Source: Lethocerus indicus (taxonomy: Eukaryota > Arthropoda > Insecta > Hemiptera > Belostomatidae). Taken from it: a stretch of 64,000 nucleotides of DNA. The translations under genes and the position numbers were made by a program. Positions 63,561-64,000 of the stretch are shown here, one piece after another. The DNA is taken from the NCBI GenBank assembly GCA_019843655.1, contig JACDQD010000005.1, positions 12,055,575-12,119,574 of the forward strand, read 5' to 3'. Numbering within the stretch: position 1 is the first letter of the stretch; each line of letters starts with the position of its first letter. Under the pieces are notes generated by a model. The model worked only from the letters and a program-made list of their open reading frames with translations, was not told where the DNA came from and did not search any database.

Positions 63561-64000
63561 TTTTCACTTCTGGTAAATTTATAAACTCGTTCCAACAGCT
63601 TATTAGTTGTGACAATATGTTCTTGCATCAGACAATACTGAGGGAATCCCTTTCACATATGCCACGCTATGGAGTAAATGTCAAATTATTGGTTATTTTA
63701 TGGCAGATTCGAATCTGTTATTTTTAGTGTAATAAATTTCTGGAATGAATATTCAAACCTCTTTTCTGTAACTCCAACTTCCGTGTAAAAAATGTATTGC
63801 AGTTAGATAATTCAAATTCCAATTTATTTTATGCAAATAGGGGAGTGTTCCTTTGAATACAGATATTCGAGTCGACGCAAATCAGGTGCATTCATCTCAA
63901 CGTAAATCAACGATTGTGAAGGAATGCAGAAAATAGGTTCACGCTTATTCCGAGTAAACTGATCGGATCACTGTAATAGAAAGAGATCGGTAATTTACAC

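Larger units (their letters stand above)
56001..64000. other. Non-coding region with palindromes, Z-DNA tract and a mariner end
   Basis: No gene is recognised. CpG-rich blocks lie at about 56700-57260, 58360-58780, 59150-59740, 60040-60480, 60570-61060, 61140-61400 and 62960-63400. The interval also holds (ATT)5 at 56463-56477, the TA microsatellite at 58249-58294, a palindrome cluster at 58438-58489, the TG-TA-CG tract at 61075-61105 and a mariner-like terminal sequence from 63526. The 149-codon frame on the complement of 59259-59708 has no recognisable domain and crosses GA-rich DNA. Confidence 0.6.

Noticed and set aside
1..64000. CRISPR array, bacterial operon, phage or plasmid content
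   Set aside because: No regularly spaced repeats with unique spacers, no run of adjacent long frames with ribosome-binding sites, and composition and repeats are those of an animal genome.

Overview
This window looks like non-coding DNA from an animal nuclear genome, most plausibly an invertebrate and probably an arthropod. The host call is an inference. It rests on frequent CpG that is not visibly depleted, many dinucleotide microsatellites, a mariner-type transposon end near 63.5 kb, one tRNA-derived SINE-like fragment, and the lack of bacterial gene organisation. I cannot name a species.

I found no protein-coding gene I can defend. The longest open frame is 164 codons (complement of 31960-32454). 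None of the longer frames reads as a known domain, and several of the longest run through (CT)n or (CTC)n tracts, which create artificial open frames. A short exon between introns could be missed by eye. I saw no complete tRNA, rRNA, snRNA, CRISPR array, intact transposon or bacterial operon.

The layout is an alternation of AT-rich stretches (homopolymers, ATTA/TAAT-rich runs, degenerate AT repeats) with GC-richer, CpG-rich blocks of roughly 150-1000 bp, recurring about every 1-2 kb. Clear blocks include 640-990, 9540-10165, 20220-20560, 21540-22090, 27950-28290, 31560-32420, 37000-38060, 53310-53650, 54110-54560, 56700-57260, 58360-58780 and 59150-61060. This pattern would suit a large intron or intergenic regulatory landscape, but only conservation or chromatin data could show that.

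The best-supported features are low-complexity and structural: (GA)32 at 8741-8804, (AT)n at 44555-44599 and 58249-58294, (CT)n/(CTC)n at 45324-45501, a 230-bp GA-rich tract at 41538-41765, a 31-bp alternating TG-TA-CG tract at 61075-61105, several G-quadruplex motifs, an 18-bp x3 tandem array at 15791-15844, a decayed 30-bp x4 array at 12751-12872, and several perfect hairpins. The most interesting regulatory-looking signals are CTCF-like motifs at 28946-28960 (full) and 28761-28776 (partial), with weaker ones at 32561 and 33973; YY1/Pho-like GCCATCTTG sites at 39084 and 59522; and a pair of TAATCC motifs at 41460-41517. I see no evidence for a novel multi-gene system here.
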